Part shown: piece by piece, positions 1 to 8,831 of the stretch | Numbering within the stretch: the stretch's first letter is position 1 | How the letters are laid out: every line of letters starts with the position of its first letter | Assembly: GCA_024226935.1 (NCBI GenBank) | Contig: JAAELK010000509.1 | Location: 62,001-126,000, forward strand | From: Desulfobacteraceae bacterium | GTDB lineage: Bacteria; Desulfobacterota; Desulfobacteria; Desulfobacterales; Desulfobacteraceae | Length of the DNA: 64,000 bases | Direction of reading: 5' to 3' | Translations under genes and position numbers: made by a program | Notes under the pieces: model-generated | What the model was told of the DNA's origin: nothing | What the model saw: the letters and a program-made list of their open reading frames with translations, nothing else | Databases searched by the model: none

Positions 1-2624
1 TCACCTGTTTTCTTTACACCCTTGCCGTCCAAGACAAAACCATAGGCAAGGCGGATGGGTCCCATGGGAGAATTCCAGCGAAGCTCCAACCCGGCACTGG
101 AATACTGATCCATGAGATCGATACTCTCACTTGCCGTGTACACGTCCCCCCGGTCATAAAAGAGAACCCCTGCCACCCCCATATCTTCCTGGATGGGAAA
201 AATCATTTCCGCATTGAACTGAACAAATTTTTCCCCGCCACGGGTAACAGTCTTATTGCCAACTGTCTTATTGCAATTGATATCGGTGTCATCAAAACCC
301 CTAATGGAGTTGATACCCCCTAGATAAAACCGTTCCCAGTCAAGATCTGGGTTGCCGTCGGTCCTGTCGTCAAGGTATCCTCCCTTAAAATGCAGGGCCC
401 CGGTTAATTTCCATAAAAGCGGGAAGAAAATCCCCGATTCCACACGGTACTTGGTAAAATCGATCTCACCTCCCAGAAATCTGCCGGCATATTCAACGGA
501 AAATTTATCAAAAACCCCTTCCGTGGGCAGAAAATAATGATTTCTTGAATCATAGCTGATATAGGGCTTAATACTGGAAGTCAAAAATGTTCCCGGAGTA
601 ACACTGGTATTATCCGAATCAACATCATCGATGGTAAAATGTTCGATATTATATTCCACACCCATGGCCGTATAATCCCAGAACTGCCGATAACCTGTCT
701 TAAGGGTGAGCCCTACTGCATCCTTGTCATAATAGTCGTACTCTTTTTCAAATTTATAAAGATCGGCCCCCGCAGAGATGGGTTTATCAAAGAGCCAGGG
801 TTCGTTAAAACTTAAATTGTAAAGGGCTGTTGCACCGGATATTTTTGTGGCAAGCTTTAAGTTTTGTCCCCGGCCCAGCAAATTACGCTCCTCTACTGAA
901 ACCTGACCAAAGGGACCGTCATCACTGCTGAACCCTCCACCAAAGGCAAAGTTACCAGTGGCTTTTTCCGTAACCTTTACTTCAAGGTTGCGCTTATTTG
1001 GCTCATCGGTTTTAACGGGTTTGATATCGACATTCTGAAAATACTCCAAAAGACCCAGGTTCCTATAACTTCTCTGGATGCCGGACATGCTGAAGCGCCC
1101 CTGCTCCTGGACGGCCATCTCCCGGCGAATAACCTTATCCCGGGTTTTTGAATTGCCCGTGATAATAATCTGGTTAAAATAAACCAAGTCACCCTGGGCA
1201 ATCTTAAAGGAGATATTCACTATCTTGTTTTTTTCATCTTTATTGATCAGGGGAGCCACATTGACATTGGCATATCCCCGGTTTGAATAAAAATCGGTCA
1301 GGGTTAGTAAATCTTTACGGATCAACTCACGATTGTAAAGACCTGATTTATTTAAAGACAGCTTTTTAATCAGGGCTTTTTTAGTGGTCAAAATATCACC
1401 GATAATATCAAGGGTCCCTATTTTATACTGGCCGCCTTCATCGATCTTAAAATTTATGGTGATACTGTGTTTACCGAGAGTAACCTGGGCATCAGAAACT
1501 TTTACATTAACAAAACCATTATTTTTATACAATGATTCTATGCGGATCACGTCATTGTCCAACTCGGTTTCTTTTAAATCACCCGAAGAGGTGATAATTG
1601 ACCAGAACCCTTTTTCCCGGGTTGCCATGACGTTCTTAATTTCTTTGTCACTAAAATAGTGATTTCCATCAAAGGAAATACTTTTAATCTTGACTTTATC
1701 ACCCTCTTTGATGGTGAATACAACATCTGCCTGATCATTTTTAAGTGACTTTATTTCATAGCTGATCTTACAATTATGATAATTTTTTTCCGTATAAAGA
1801 CGTTTTATTTTTTCCACATCATTATTAAGCTTATAGACATTCAAGATGGACCCGCTGCTGGTATCCACCACATCGAATAATTCTTCGTCCTTATATACAT
1901 TATTGCCTTGAAATTTAACATTTCGAACACTTGGTTTTTCCGTTACCGCAAAAACGATCTCAACCCCGCGATCAAGATTATTCTTTTTGACAATCACATT
2001 ATCGAAAAAACCCATTTTATAAACAAGGTCAAGATCCTCAGACAGGGTCTGGGGATTCACAATTTCTCCCGTCTTGGATGTGATCACCCGTAAAATGGCA
2101 TCCTCTTCGATTCTTTTATTACCGGTAACAGAAATACTTGAAATGATTTTTTTCTGGAAAAGTTCCCCTATAATATCTTTGCCAAGCCCAGCTGCTGCCG
2201 AATAAAGATTTTCAATACTTTTAACCTGGGAGAAAAATGTTAAAGGAGGCTGATTCTCATAGACATTAAGCATTTGAGCATCAACACTAATCCCTTGCCC
2301 GGCAATAAAGATATTACCGGTGATGATTCTATCAACCCCCAGCTTAATACCTTCCTGGCGAAATTTTGAATAGGCCCAGGATTCCTTGCCGGAAAAATCC
2401 TTAACAAAAACAACTTTAACTCCGTCTTTTTCAAGCTTTTTTGTAAGCATTAAACCCAGGGTTTCACTTAATTTTTTATCAGCCTGATGATTACTTTGAC
2501 TGGCCTGGATCGAAAAAGGAAAAATAGCAACTACTACCTGCTGCTCGGCGAATACATTACTGACCAAAATTAGATAAACAAGACTTGCCAACCCTAGGGC
2601 TCGTTTCAACACTCTATTTTCCAT
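1..2624 (-). CDS. bamA: BamA outer-membrane assembly factor (3' end cut by window edge)
   Basis: Outer-membrane beta-barrel insertase of the BAM complex. 874 residues are visible and the reading frame runs off the window, so only the last barrel strand or two is missing. Residues 1-26 form a signal peptide ending near VFAEQ. Residues of about 28-150 form an extra domain (starting VVVAIFPFS) that precedes the first POTRA; it resembles TolB-N or FlgO-type folds. POTRA repeats follow, the first beginning at ISSISVTGNKRIEE. The 16-strand barrel has the conserved loop-6 signature SIRGFDD. The ATG at 2624 was chosen for its GGAAGAG ribosome site and signal peptide. It lies downstream of lolD on the same strand, consistent with a lolCD-bamA envelope operon. 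Family assignment is firm; the nature of the N-terminal domain is inference. Confidence 0.93.
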   Translation of the reverse strand, partial: MENRVLKRALGLASLVYLILVSNVFAEQQVVVAIFPFSIQASQSNHQADKKLSETLGLMLTKKLEKDGVKVVFVKDFSGKESWAYSKFRQEGIKLGVDRIITGNIFIAGQGISVDAQMLNVYENQPPLTFFSQVKSIENLYSAAAGLGKDIIGELFQKKIISSISVTGNKRIEEDAILRVITSKTGEIVNPQTLSEDLDLVYKMGFFDNVIVKKNNLDRGVEIVFAVTEKPSVRNVKFQGNNVYKDEELFDVVDTSSGSILNVYKLNNDVEKIKRLYTEKNYHNCKISYEIKSLKNDQADVVFTIKEGDKVKIKSISFDGNHYFSDKEIKNVMATREKGFWSIITSSGDLKETELDNDVIRIESLYKNNGFVNVKVSDAQVTLGKHSITINFKIDEGGQYKIGTLDIIGDILTTKKALIKKLSLNKSGLYNRELIRKDLLTLTDFYSNRGYANVNVAPLINKDEKNKIVNISFKIAQGDLVYFNQIIITGNSKTRDKVIRREMAVQEQGRFSMSGIQRSYRNLGLLEYFQNVDIKPVKTDEPNKRNLEVKVTEKATGNFAFGGGFSSDDGPFGQVSVEERNLLGRGQNLKLATKISGATALYNLSFNEPWLFDKPISAGADLYKFEKEYDYYDKDAVGLTLKTGYRQFWDYTAMGVEYNIEHFTIDDVDSDNTSVTPGTFLTSSIKPYISYDSRNHYFLPTEGVFDKFSVEYAGRFLGGEIDFTKYRVESGIFFPLLWKLTGALHFKGGYLDDRTDGNPDLDWERFYLGGINSIRGFDDTDINCNKTVGNKTVTRGGEKFVQFNAEMIFPIQEDMGVAGVLFYDRGDVYTASESIDLMDQYSSAGLELRWNSPMGPIRLAYGFVLDGKGVKKTG

Positions 2625-2647
2625 AAGTCTCTTCCAAAAGTTTTCCT

Positions 2648-3337
2648 TTAAGCTGATACGATCTTGCCCCTGCGAAGGGTCACGGTTTTTTCCATCATTT
2701 TGGCAAGCTTGCTATTGTGGGTTACTACAACAACAGTCATGTCAAATTCCTTATTAAGATCATTTAATAAGGCATGAACACTATCACTATTTTTTTGATC
2801 CAGATTACCCGTAGGTTCGTCAGCAAGAAGCAGTTCCGGTTTCAAGACAAGCGCCCTTGCTATGGCCACCCGCTGCTGCTCTCCTCCGGAAAGGTCTTCT
2901 ACCCTATGGGAACTGCGTGAATCAAGACCTACTCTTTCAAGCATATTGGCAGCTTGTTTTTTAATAATCTTTTTATTCATCCTGGCTATCAATCCTGGAA
3001 CCATGACATTTTCAATTGCCGTAAATCCCTGGAGAAGATAGTGAAACTGAAACACAAATCCGACCTGTGCATTTCGAAATTGTGCCAATTTTTCATCACC
3101 AAAGGCAAAAAGGTCCTGGCCACGGTATAAAAGCCTACCTGTTTCCGGCTTATCAAGGGTGCCTATAATATTCAGCAGGGTTGACTTGCCGATTCCAGAA
3201 GGTCCCACCACAGCAATGGTCTCCCCCTTGTAGATATTAAAGTCGGTTTCTTTCAGGATCTCGATGGTGGAATTTTTGCTGACAAACTGCCTTGTGACAG
3301 TCTCCAGGGAAATTAAAGGCAGACGATTATCATCCAT
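2648..3337 (-). CDS. lolD: Lipoprotein-releasing ABC transporter ATPase LolD
   Basis: ATPase of the LolCDE complex, which extracts lipoproteins from the outer leaflet of the inner membrane and passes them to LolA. At 229 residues it has the usual LolD length. Visible motifs are Walker [10 protein letters not shown], the Q-loop [11 protein letters not shown] typical of the MacB/LolD group, signature [15 protein letters not shown], Walker [13 protein letters not shown] and the switch His in VVVTHN. Its start overlaps the end of the lolC/E gene by 8 nt, indicating translational coupling. FtsE and MacB are the nearest alternatives, but the neighbouring permease settles the assignment. Confidence 0.93.
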   Translation of the reverse strand: MDDNRLPLISLETVTRQFVSKNSTIEILKETDFNIYKGETIAVVGPSGIGKSTLLNIIGTLDKPETGRLLYRGQDLFAFGDEKLAQFRNAQVGFVFQFHYLLQGFTAIENVMVPGLIARMNKKIIKKQAANMLERVGLDSRSSHRVEDLSGGEQQRVAIARALVLKPELLLADEPTGNLDQKNSDSVHALLNDLNKEFDMTVVVVTHNSKLAKMMEKTVTLRRGKIVSA

Positions 3338-4553
3338 AACGAATAGCCTCGACGGGATCCATCTTGGATGCCTTATAGGATGGATACAAAGTGGATAAGA
3401 AACAAATAAGAATGGAGCTGGCTGAGATTATCAACACATCCATATATTCCAATTGTACCGGCAGTGTTGAAAATGGATAGGCCTTGGGAAGCTGAATAAA
3501 ATTGTATTTTTTTAAAAAATAACAGACAACTATCCCCAATAAGGTCCCTAATAAGGTCCCCAAAAAACCAATGATCATTCCCTTTATCATGAAGATACGC
3601 CGGATCATGGAGTTGGTAGCTCCCATGGCTTTGAGCACGGCAATATCTTTTGTCTTTTCCATGACCATCATAATTAATGCACTTGCAATATTAAAGGCCG
3701 CCACCAGTATAATCAGAGTTAAAATGATGAACATGGCGGTTTTTTCAAGCTTTAAAGCAGAAAAAAGGCTGTGGTTGATATCCATCCAGTCCCGGACATA
3801 AAAGGGATATTCAATGGAACTAAAATATTTTTCCTGTATCTGCTTGACATTAAAGACCTTATCCACCCAGATACCGATGGCGGAAATTTTATCCTTTGCC
3901 GAAATCAATTGCTGGGCCTGGTTCAATTGAACATATGCAAGCATTCCGTCATATTCGGACATGCCCGATTCAAAAGTCCCCTTCACAACAAAACGTTTCA
4001 TGGATGGGATTTGACCGATGGGGGATATAAAACTTTTAGAAGACATGAGAATGACCTTCTCCCCCTTGACAACCCCCACAGAATTTGCCAGGGCTTTTCC
4101 CAGAATAATACCGGGCAAAGCCCCCGGTTCAGGGGCCTTGCCCAGTGCTTTTTCAAGCTGGGCCGGGGTAAAACCCTTGATAAGAGCCGATCCACTTTCA
4201 GGATTGATCCCTCTGACCATGACGCCGGAAAAAGAATGATTTGTCCGTATCATGGCCTGGCCAAAAAGGATGGGAGAAGCCCCTTTAATATGGGGATTAT
4301 CCTTAACAGATGCCAGCAAAGGACCATAGTTATCATAATTACCTTTATAATTCATGATCAAAATATGGGGTTCAAGCCCCAATATCTTTTGCCGAAACTG
4401 GGTTTCAGCCCCGCTCATGACCGCAATAACAATTACAAGGGCCATCACACCCACTGTAACCCCGGCCACCGCGAGAAAAGTAATCAAGGAGATGAACCCT
4501 TCTTTCCTCTTGGCCCTCAGATATTTTTCCGCTATAAAAAATTCAACAGCCAT
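3330..4553 (-). CDS. Lipoprotein-releasing system permease LolC/LolE family
   Basis: Inner-membrane permease of the lipoprotein export system. The 407-residue protein has one N-terminal membrane helix (about residues 20-48), a large periplasmic MacB-type domain (about 49-265) and three C-terminal helices, ending with the PVEAIRYG motif common in this family. Only one permease gene accompanies lolD, so a homodimeric LolC/E (often called LolF) is likely, as in many non-enteric proteobacteria. The start lies 5 nt after the lysS stop and the end overlaps lolD, so the three genes are probably cotranscribed. Because the single gene cannot be assigned to LolC or LolE, I give no symbol. Confidence 0.92.
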   Translation of the reverse strand: MAVEFFIAEKYLRAKRKEGFISLITFLAVAGVTVGVMALVIVIAVMSGAETQFRQKILGLEPHILIMNYKGNYDNYGPLLASVKDNPHIKGASPILFGQAMIRTNHSFSGVMVRGINPESGSALIKGFTPAQLEKALGKAPEPGALPGIILGKALANSVGVVKGEKVILMSSKSFISPIGQIPSMKRFVVKGTFESGMSEYDGMLAYVQLNQAQQLISAKDKISAIGIWVDKVFNVKQIQEKYFSSIEYPFYVRDWMDINHSLFSALKLEKTAMFIILTLIILVAAFNIASALIMMVMEKTKDIAVLKAMGATNSMIRRIFMIKGMIIGFLGTLLGTLLGIVVCYFLKKYNFIQLPKAYPFSTLPVQLEYMDVLIISASSILICFLSTLYPSYKASKMDPVEAIRYG

Positions 4554-4558
4554 TTATT

Positions 4559-6037
4559 TTAGGCATTCTGCTTCATATGGGGAAAAAGAATCACCTCTCT
4601 GATTGACGCTGCATCAGTCAACAACATAACCAGACGGTCTATACCGATACCTTCTCCTGCGGTTGGCGGCATTCCATATTCAAGGGCCTCAACATAATCT
4701 GAATCCATGATATGGGCTTCAGGATCTCCTTCATCCCTCTGGCGGCTCTGCATGGCAAATCTATCGTACTGATCTTCGGGATCGTTGATCTCAGAAAACC
4801 CATTGGCAATTTCCCTGCCTGCAATAAAAAGCTCAAATCTATCGGTCAGTTCAGGATTGGTATCGGATTTTCTGGAAAGGGGGGATACTTCAACGGGATA
4901 CCCGGTAATAAAAGTTGGTTGGATCAATTTAGGTTCAACCAGAGTATCAAAAAGCTTGGTCAAAATTTTTCCAAAACTATCTTTTTTGGTGATCGTAATT
5001 TGATTATCCCCGGCATATTTTAAAAGAGCCTGTTTATCATCGAGAATGGCAGGGTCCATACCACCAATTGCTGAAAGGGATTCAATCATTGGAATTCGTT
5101 TCCATCCCTTTGAAAAGTCAATGGTCATTCCCTGGTAGCTGACTTTAGCCGTTGTGTTAACCTGCTTGGCAATGGATTCAAACATCTCTTCGGTAATATC
5201 CATCAGGTCTTCATAGTTGATATAGGCCTGGTAGAATTCCACCATGGTAAATTCCGGATTGTGCCGGGTGGAAACACCTTCATTTCTGAAATTTCTATTA
5301 ATTTCAAAGACTTTTTCAAAACCACCAACCACCAGACGTTTAAGATAAAGTTCAGGGGCAATCCGCAGAAAAAGTTCCATTCCAAGTGCATTGTGCCAGG
5401 TTTTAAAAGGAGCGGCTTCGGCACCTCCTGGCAGGGGCTGCATCATTGGAGTTTCAACCTCCATGAACCCTTTGTCTTCAAAAAATCTGCGCATGGCTGC
5501 CACAATCTGACTTCGTTTTTGGAAAATAGTACGGGATTTTTCGTTCATAATCAGATCCAGGTATCGTTGCCGATATCTTTTTTCCGGATCTGTTATTCCA
5601 TGAAATTTTTCAGGAAGGGGCCGGACTGCCTTGGATAAAAGCCTGAACTGGGTTGCAAGCAGTGTCCATTCACCTGTGCGGGTTTGAAACAAAGGACCTG
5701 AAACACCAATAAAATCACCAATATCCAGTTTTTTGAAAATAGTGTAAATTTGCTTTCCCACCTTGTCCTGCTGGATATAAACCTGCATCTGGTCCCCGCC
5801 ATCCTTAAACCGGACAAAGGATGATTTTCCCATTTTATTAATGGCCATCATCCTGCCGGCCAGACTAAATTGTCTGCCTTCCTCGCCCAATGTGTCCGGT
5901 TCATCGCGAACAACTTTTATGACCTCGGAGATGGAACAGGATGGTTTAAAATCATTGGGATAAAGGCAAACTCCATTTTCCTTTAGCTCATTAATCTTCT
6001 CTTTTCGAACCTGTAACAACTTGCTTATTTTATCCAT
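4559..6037 (-). CDS. lysS: Lysyl-tRNA synthetase, class II
   Basis: Charges tRNA-Lys with lysine. It has an N-terminal OB-fold anticodon-binding domain (about residues 50-160, FSLAGRMMAINKMGKSSF) and a class II catalytic core. Motif 2 is FRNEGVSTRHNPEFTMVEF and motif 3 is GIGIDRLVMLLT near the C-terminus. The length of about 492 residues is normal. I prefer the ATG at 6037 (MDKISKLL); a GTG three codons earlier is possible. It is the first gene of a lysS-lolC/E-lolD-bamA run with very short gaps. Confidence 0.96.
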   Translation of the reverse strand: MDKISKLLQVRKEKINELKENGVCLYPNDFKPSCSISEVIKVVRDEPDTLGEEGRQFSLAGRMMAINKMGKSSFVRFKDGGDQMQVYIQQDKVGKQIYTIFKKLDIGDFIGVSGPLFQTRTGEWTLLATQFRLLSKAVRPLPEKFHGITDPEKRYRQRYLDLIMNEKSRTIFQKRSQIVAAMRRFFEDKGFMEVETPMMQPLPGGAEAAPFKTWHNALGMELFLRIAPELYLKRLVVGGFEKVFEINRNFRNEGVSTRHNPEFTMVEFYQAYINYEDLMDITEEMFESIAKQVNTTAKVSYQGMTIDFSKGWKRIPMIESLSAIGGMDPAILDDKQALLKYAGDNQITITKKDSFGKILTKLFDTLVEPKLIQPTFITGYPVEVSPLSRKSDTNPELTDRFELFIAGREIANGFSEINDPEDQYDRFAMQSRQRDEGDPEAHIMDSDYVEALEYGMPPTAGEGIGIDRLVMLLTDAASIREVILFPHMKQNA

Positions 6038-6178
6038 ACACTTCACATTTCCATATAATTAATACAATTTACAATATTTTATACCCAATGATTCCAACTT
6101 ACATTGGAGACCAAAACATAACTAACTATCCTGATTTACCTTTAATTGTCAAGATTTTGTTGTGAATACCACATTTTA

Positions 6179-7495
6179 TTATTGGATCATCGGTGGGGAA
6201 GTATTTTTAAAAATAATGGTGAAAAGGGTTCCTCTGCCGGGGATCGACTCAAAATCTATCACCCCTCCGTAACTGTCAATAATACGGTGAATGATAGATA
6301 ATCCCAACCCGGTTCCTTCCAGTTTTGTAGTATAAAAAGGATCAAAAATATGATTTGCTTTTTCAGGTTCAATACCCAGGCCGTTATCTCTTATGGTCAA
6401 GTAGATTCTCTTATTTCTCGGGGAGTTCAAACTGATAATAATTTTACCTTTATTCCTGATGGATTCCGCTGCATTCTTGATAAGATTCCACAAAATTTGT
6501 TTTAAATGAACCGGATCAATGGTTACGAAAAGATTTTTTTCCATTTTAGTGAAAATTTGAATTCGAGTCTTCCATTTTTTTGTGTTTAAAAACAAGGCCA
6601 CCACGTCTTCAATGGCACAGGTCATATCCACCCGGCTCGCATTTATTTTACTGGGTTTTGCAAACAACCTGATATCATTGGAAATCTGTTTAAGACGCTC
6701 GGTTTCCCTCAAAATAATCTGCATGAGTTTATCTTCATAGGATCCGGATTTTGTATCTTCTTTGAGCAATTGAATGGACCCGGATAAAGATGCCAGAGGG
6801 TTCTTTATCTCATGGGCAACCCCCGAGATCAGCTCATCCATGGCTGACATTTTTTCCACCCGCTTGAGGTGTTCCTGGGTTATTTTCAAGTCCTGCCTTG
6901 CACTCTTGAGCTGGAGAGAAAGGATACCCGAAAGGATTGCCACGGCAAAACAAGCGGCAATAATAATTATGATCTTGTATGTAATCTGATTTTCATTAAT
7001 GGTCAGAAAAATTGGATATTGCTCCATAAAGGGAGTGATCACCTGATAATACTCCAACTCGATCAACAGGGCGTATTGAAGACTTGAAAGGGTGGCCGTG
7101 ACAAAACTTCCCCTTTGAAGCAAAAGCATGGAAGCATAAATGATGACTAAAAGATAAAGAAAAGTAAAAACACTGTCAAAACTACCTGTCACAAAAATAA
7201 TACCTGTCACAAGAAAGGTATCCACAATGATTTGAAAATAAGCAAGAACCAGCATTTTTTTTTGCTGCTTTAACCAAAAACCGTAGAAAGTAGACAAGAC
7301 AAGCACAAGGGCCGCCAGATTATACAGGGATAAAAAAGGCTGGGAAAAGATGGACAGATTAACTTGAGTGGAAAAAAGGAGACTGGAGAATATCAACACA
7401 ATGGCAAAGACCAGCCTTGCCAGAACAATCCATTTTATATGGGTATAAAGATCAAAATTGTACTCCAGAGAATCTGCCTTGACCAGGTTATCCAA
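6179..7495 (-). CDS. PilS-like membrane sensor histidine kinase
   Basis: Two-component sensor kinase. About six N-terminal membrane helices are followed by a coiled linker, an H-box (MDELISGVAHEIKNPLASL), an N-box (LIKNAAESI) and G-boxes (DNGLGIEP and GTGLGLSI). The catalytic part is intact. The position directly after pilC and the NtrB-like architecture suggest PilS, which controls pilin transcription through the response regulator PilR. No pilR is present in the window. The open frame extends to an ATG at 7561 inside pilC; I chose the TTG at 7495, which overlaps the pilC stop by 8 nt, but the start is uncertain. Confidence 0.8.
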   Translation of the reverse strand: MDNLVKADSLEYNFDLYTHIKWIVLARLVFAIVLIFSSLLFSTQVNLSIFSQPFLSLYNLAALVLVLSTFYGFWLKQQKKMLVLAYFQIIVDTFLVTGIIFVTGSFDSVFTFLYLLVIIYASMLLLQRGSFVTATLSSLQYALLIELEYYQVITPFMEQYPIFLTINENQITYKIIIIIAACFAVAILSGILSLQLKSARQDLKITQEHLKRVEKMSAMDELISGVAHEIKNPLASLSGSIQLLKEDTKSGSYEDKLMQIILRETERLKQISNDIRLFAKPSKINASRVDMTCAIEDVVALFLNTKKWKTRIQIFTKMEKNLFVTIDPVHLKQILWNLIKNAAESIRNKGKIIISLNSPRNKRIYLTIRDNGLGIEPEKANHIFDPFYTTKLEGTGLGLSIIHRIIDSYGGVIDFESIPGRGTLFTIIFKNTSPPMIQ

Positions 7496-8699
7496 TGGCG
7501 CCTGCCATGGAGAAAATAGGAAGATACATGGCAATAACAAGCCCCCCCACAACCACACCAAGAAAAACCAGCATGAAGGGCTCTATCATATCGGTCAGGT
7601 TTTTAACGGCCTGGTCCACCTCCTCATCATAAAAATCCGCTATTTTTTCAAGCATGGTGTCAAGGGCACCTGTGGATTCACCCACGGCTATCATGGAACA
7701 GACCATGGAAGGAAACACCCCGCTTTCAAGGAGAGGATCAGCCATGGATCGACCTTCTGCAATTCCTTCCTTAACGTCGTTTATGGCAAACTCCACAATT
7801 TTATTCCCCGATGTTTTAGCCACAATATCCAAGACTTCCAAAATTGAAACTCCGCTGGAAAGCATAGTGCTAGAGGTCCGGGTAAATTTGGCAACTGACA
7901 CTTTTCGGATCAACATACCCATAACCGGCAACCGCAGGAACATGGCATCCATGAAAACCCTGCCCTTTTGGGTAGAATAGGTTCGTTTTAAAAGAAAAAT
8001 TGTTACAATAAGACCAATGATTATATACAAGATATTAGCAATCACAAATTCACTCATGACCACTACTATCTGGGTCGGTATAGGCAGCGCCGATCCGAAA
8101 CTTGCGAACATCTCTTCAAATACCGGAATAACAAATACCAGGATAATAGCCACAACAATAATAGCCACAACAAAAGTAATGGCCGGATAGGTCATGGCAC
8201 CCTTGACCTGACTCTTAAGCTTTGCCATTTTTTCCATATAGGCAGACAAACGCCCCAGAATGACGTCCAATATTCCCCCGGCCTCACCGGCCGCAATCAT
8301 GTTGACAAACAATTCATTAAAGACTTGGGGAAATTTTTTCAGGGAAGCTGCGAAGGTTTCACCGGACTCAACTGATTCTTTAATTTTTTTCAAAATCTTT
8401 TTAAAGGTCGGATTATCCTGCTGGCTCTGCAATATATCCAGACACTGGAGCAGGGGCAAACCTGCATCAATCATGGTAGAAAATTGTCTGGCAAAAATAA
8501 TGACATCGCTATCTTTAACCTTGGGTTGAAGAAATTGAATATTTTCAAACAGATCTTTGGGTTTCTTTTTTACCTTTGTCGGAGTAATCTTTCTTCTCTG
8601 GAGGCTTAAGCGGACCTGTTCGGTGCTTTCAGCTTCCATTTCACCTTTTACCGTATTGCCCTTTGGATTTTTTCCTTTCCATTGATATGTGACGGCCAT
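7488..8699 (-). CDS. pilC: Type IV pilus inner-membrane platform protein PilC
   Basis: Polytopic platform protein that couples the PilB and PilT motors to pilin assembly. At 403 residues it has the usual length. It carries two repeated T2SSF domains: the first starts DSDVIIFARQFSTMIDAGLPL and the second VSVAKFTRTSSTMLSSGV, with the paired GE..G motifs (AAGEAGGILD and AVGESTGALD). Three hydrophobic helices separate and end the repeats. The ATG at 8699 is preceded by AAAGGAT; an upstream frame to 8768 lacks family similarity. Together with the downstream PilS-like kinase and the PilB-type ATPase at the other end of the window it indicates type IV pili. Confidence 0.94.
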   Translation of the reverse strand: MAVTYQWKGKNPKGNTVKGEMEAESTEQVRLSLQRRKITPTKVKKKPKDLFENIQFLQPKVKDSDVIIFARQFSTMIDAGLPLLQCLDILQSQQDNPTFKKILKKIKESVESGETFAASLKKFPQVFNELFVNMIAAGEAGGILDVILGRLSAYMEKMAKLKSQVKGAMTYPAITFVVAIIVVAIILVFVIPVFEEMFASFGSALPIPTQIVVVMSEFVIANILYIIIGLIVTIFLLKRTYSTQKGRVFMDAMFLRLPVMGMLIRKVSVAKFTRTSSTMLSSGVSILEVLDIVAKTSGNKIVEFAINDVKEGIAEGRSMADPLLESGVFPSMVCSMIAVGESTGALDTMLEKIADFYDEEVDQAVKNLTDMIEPFMLVFLGVVVGGLVIAMYLPIFSMAGAIG

Positions 8700-8831
8700 G
8701 GCAGATCCTTTTTCTAAGGTTTGAATACTGCTGACACCATGAAAACAAGTATACCAGAATCGGACCATTTGTAAAATTGAAACAGATATACTATATAAAA
8801 TTCATTATTTAATTTCAAAAGGAGTTAGTTT

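Noticed and set aside
3771-4562. 263-codon plus-strand frame opposite lolC/E
   Set aside because: It lies antisense to a well-supported permease; composition follows the reverse of that gene.
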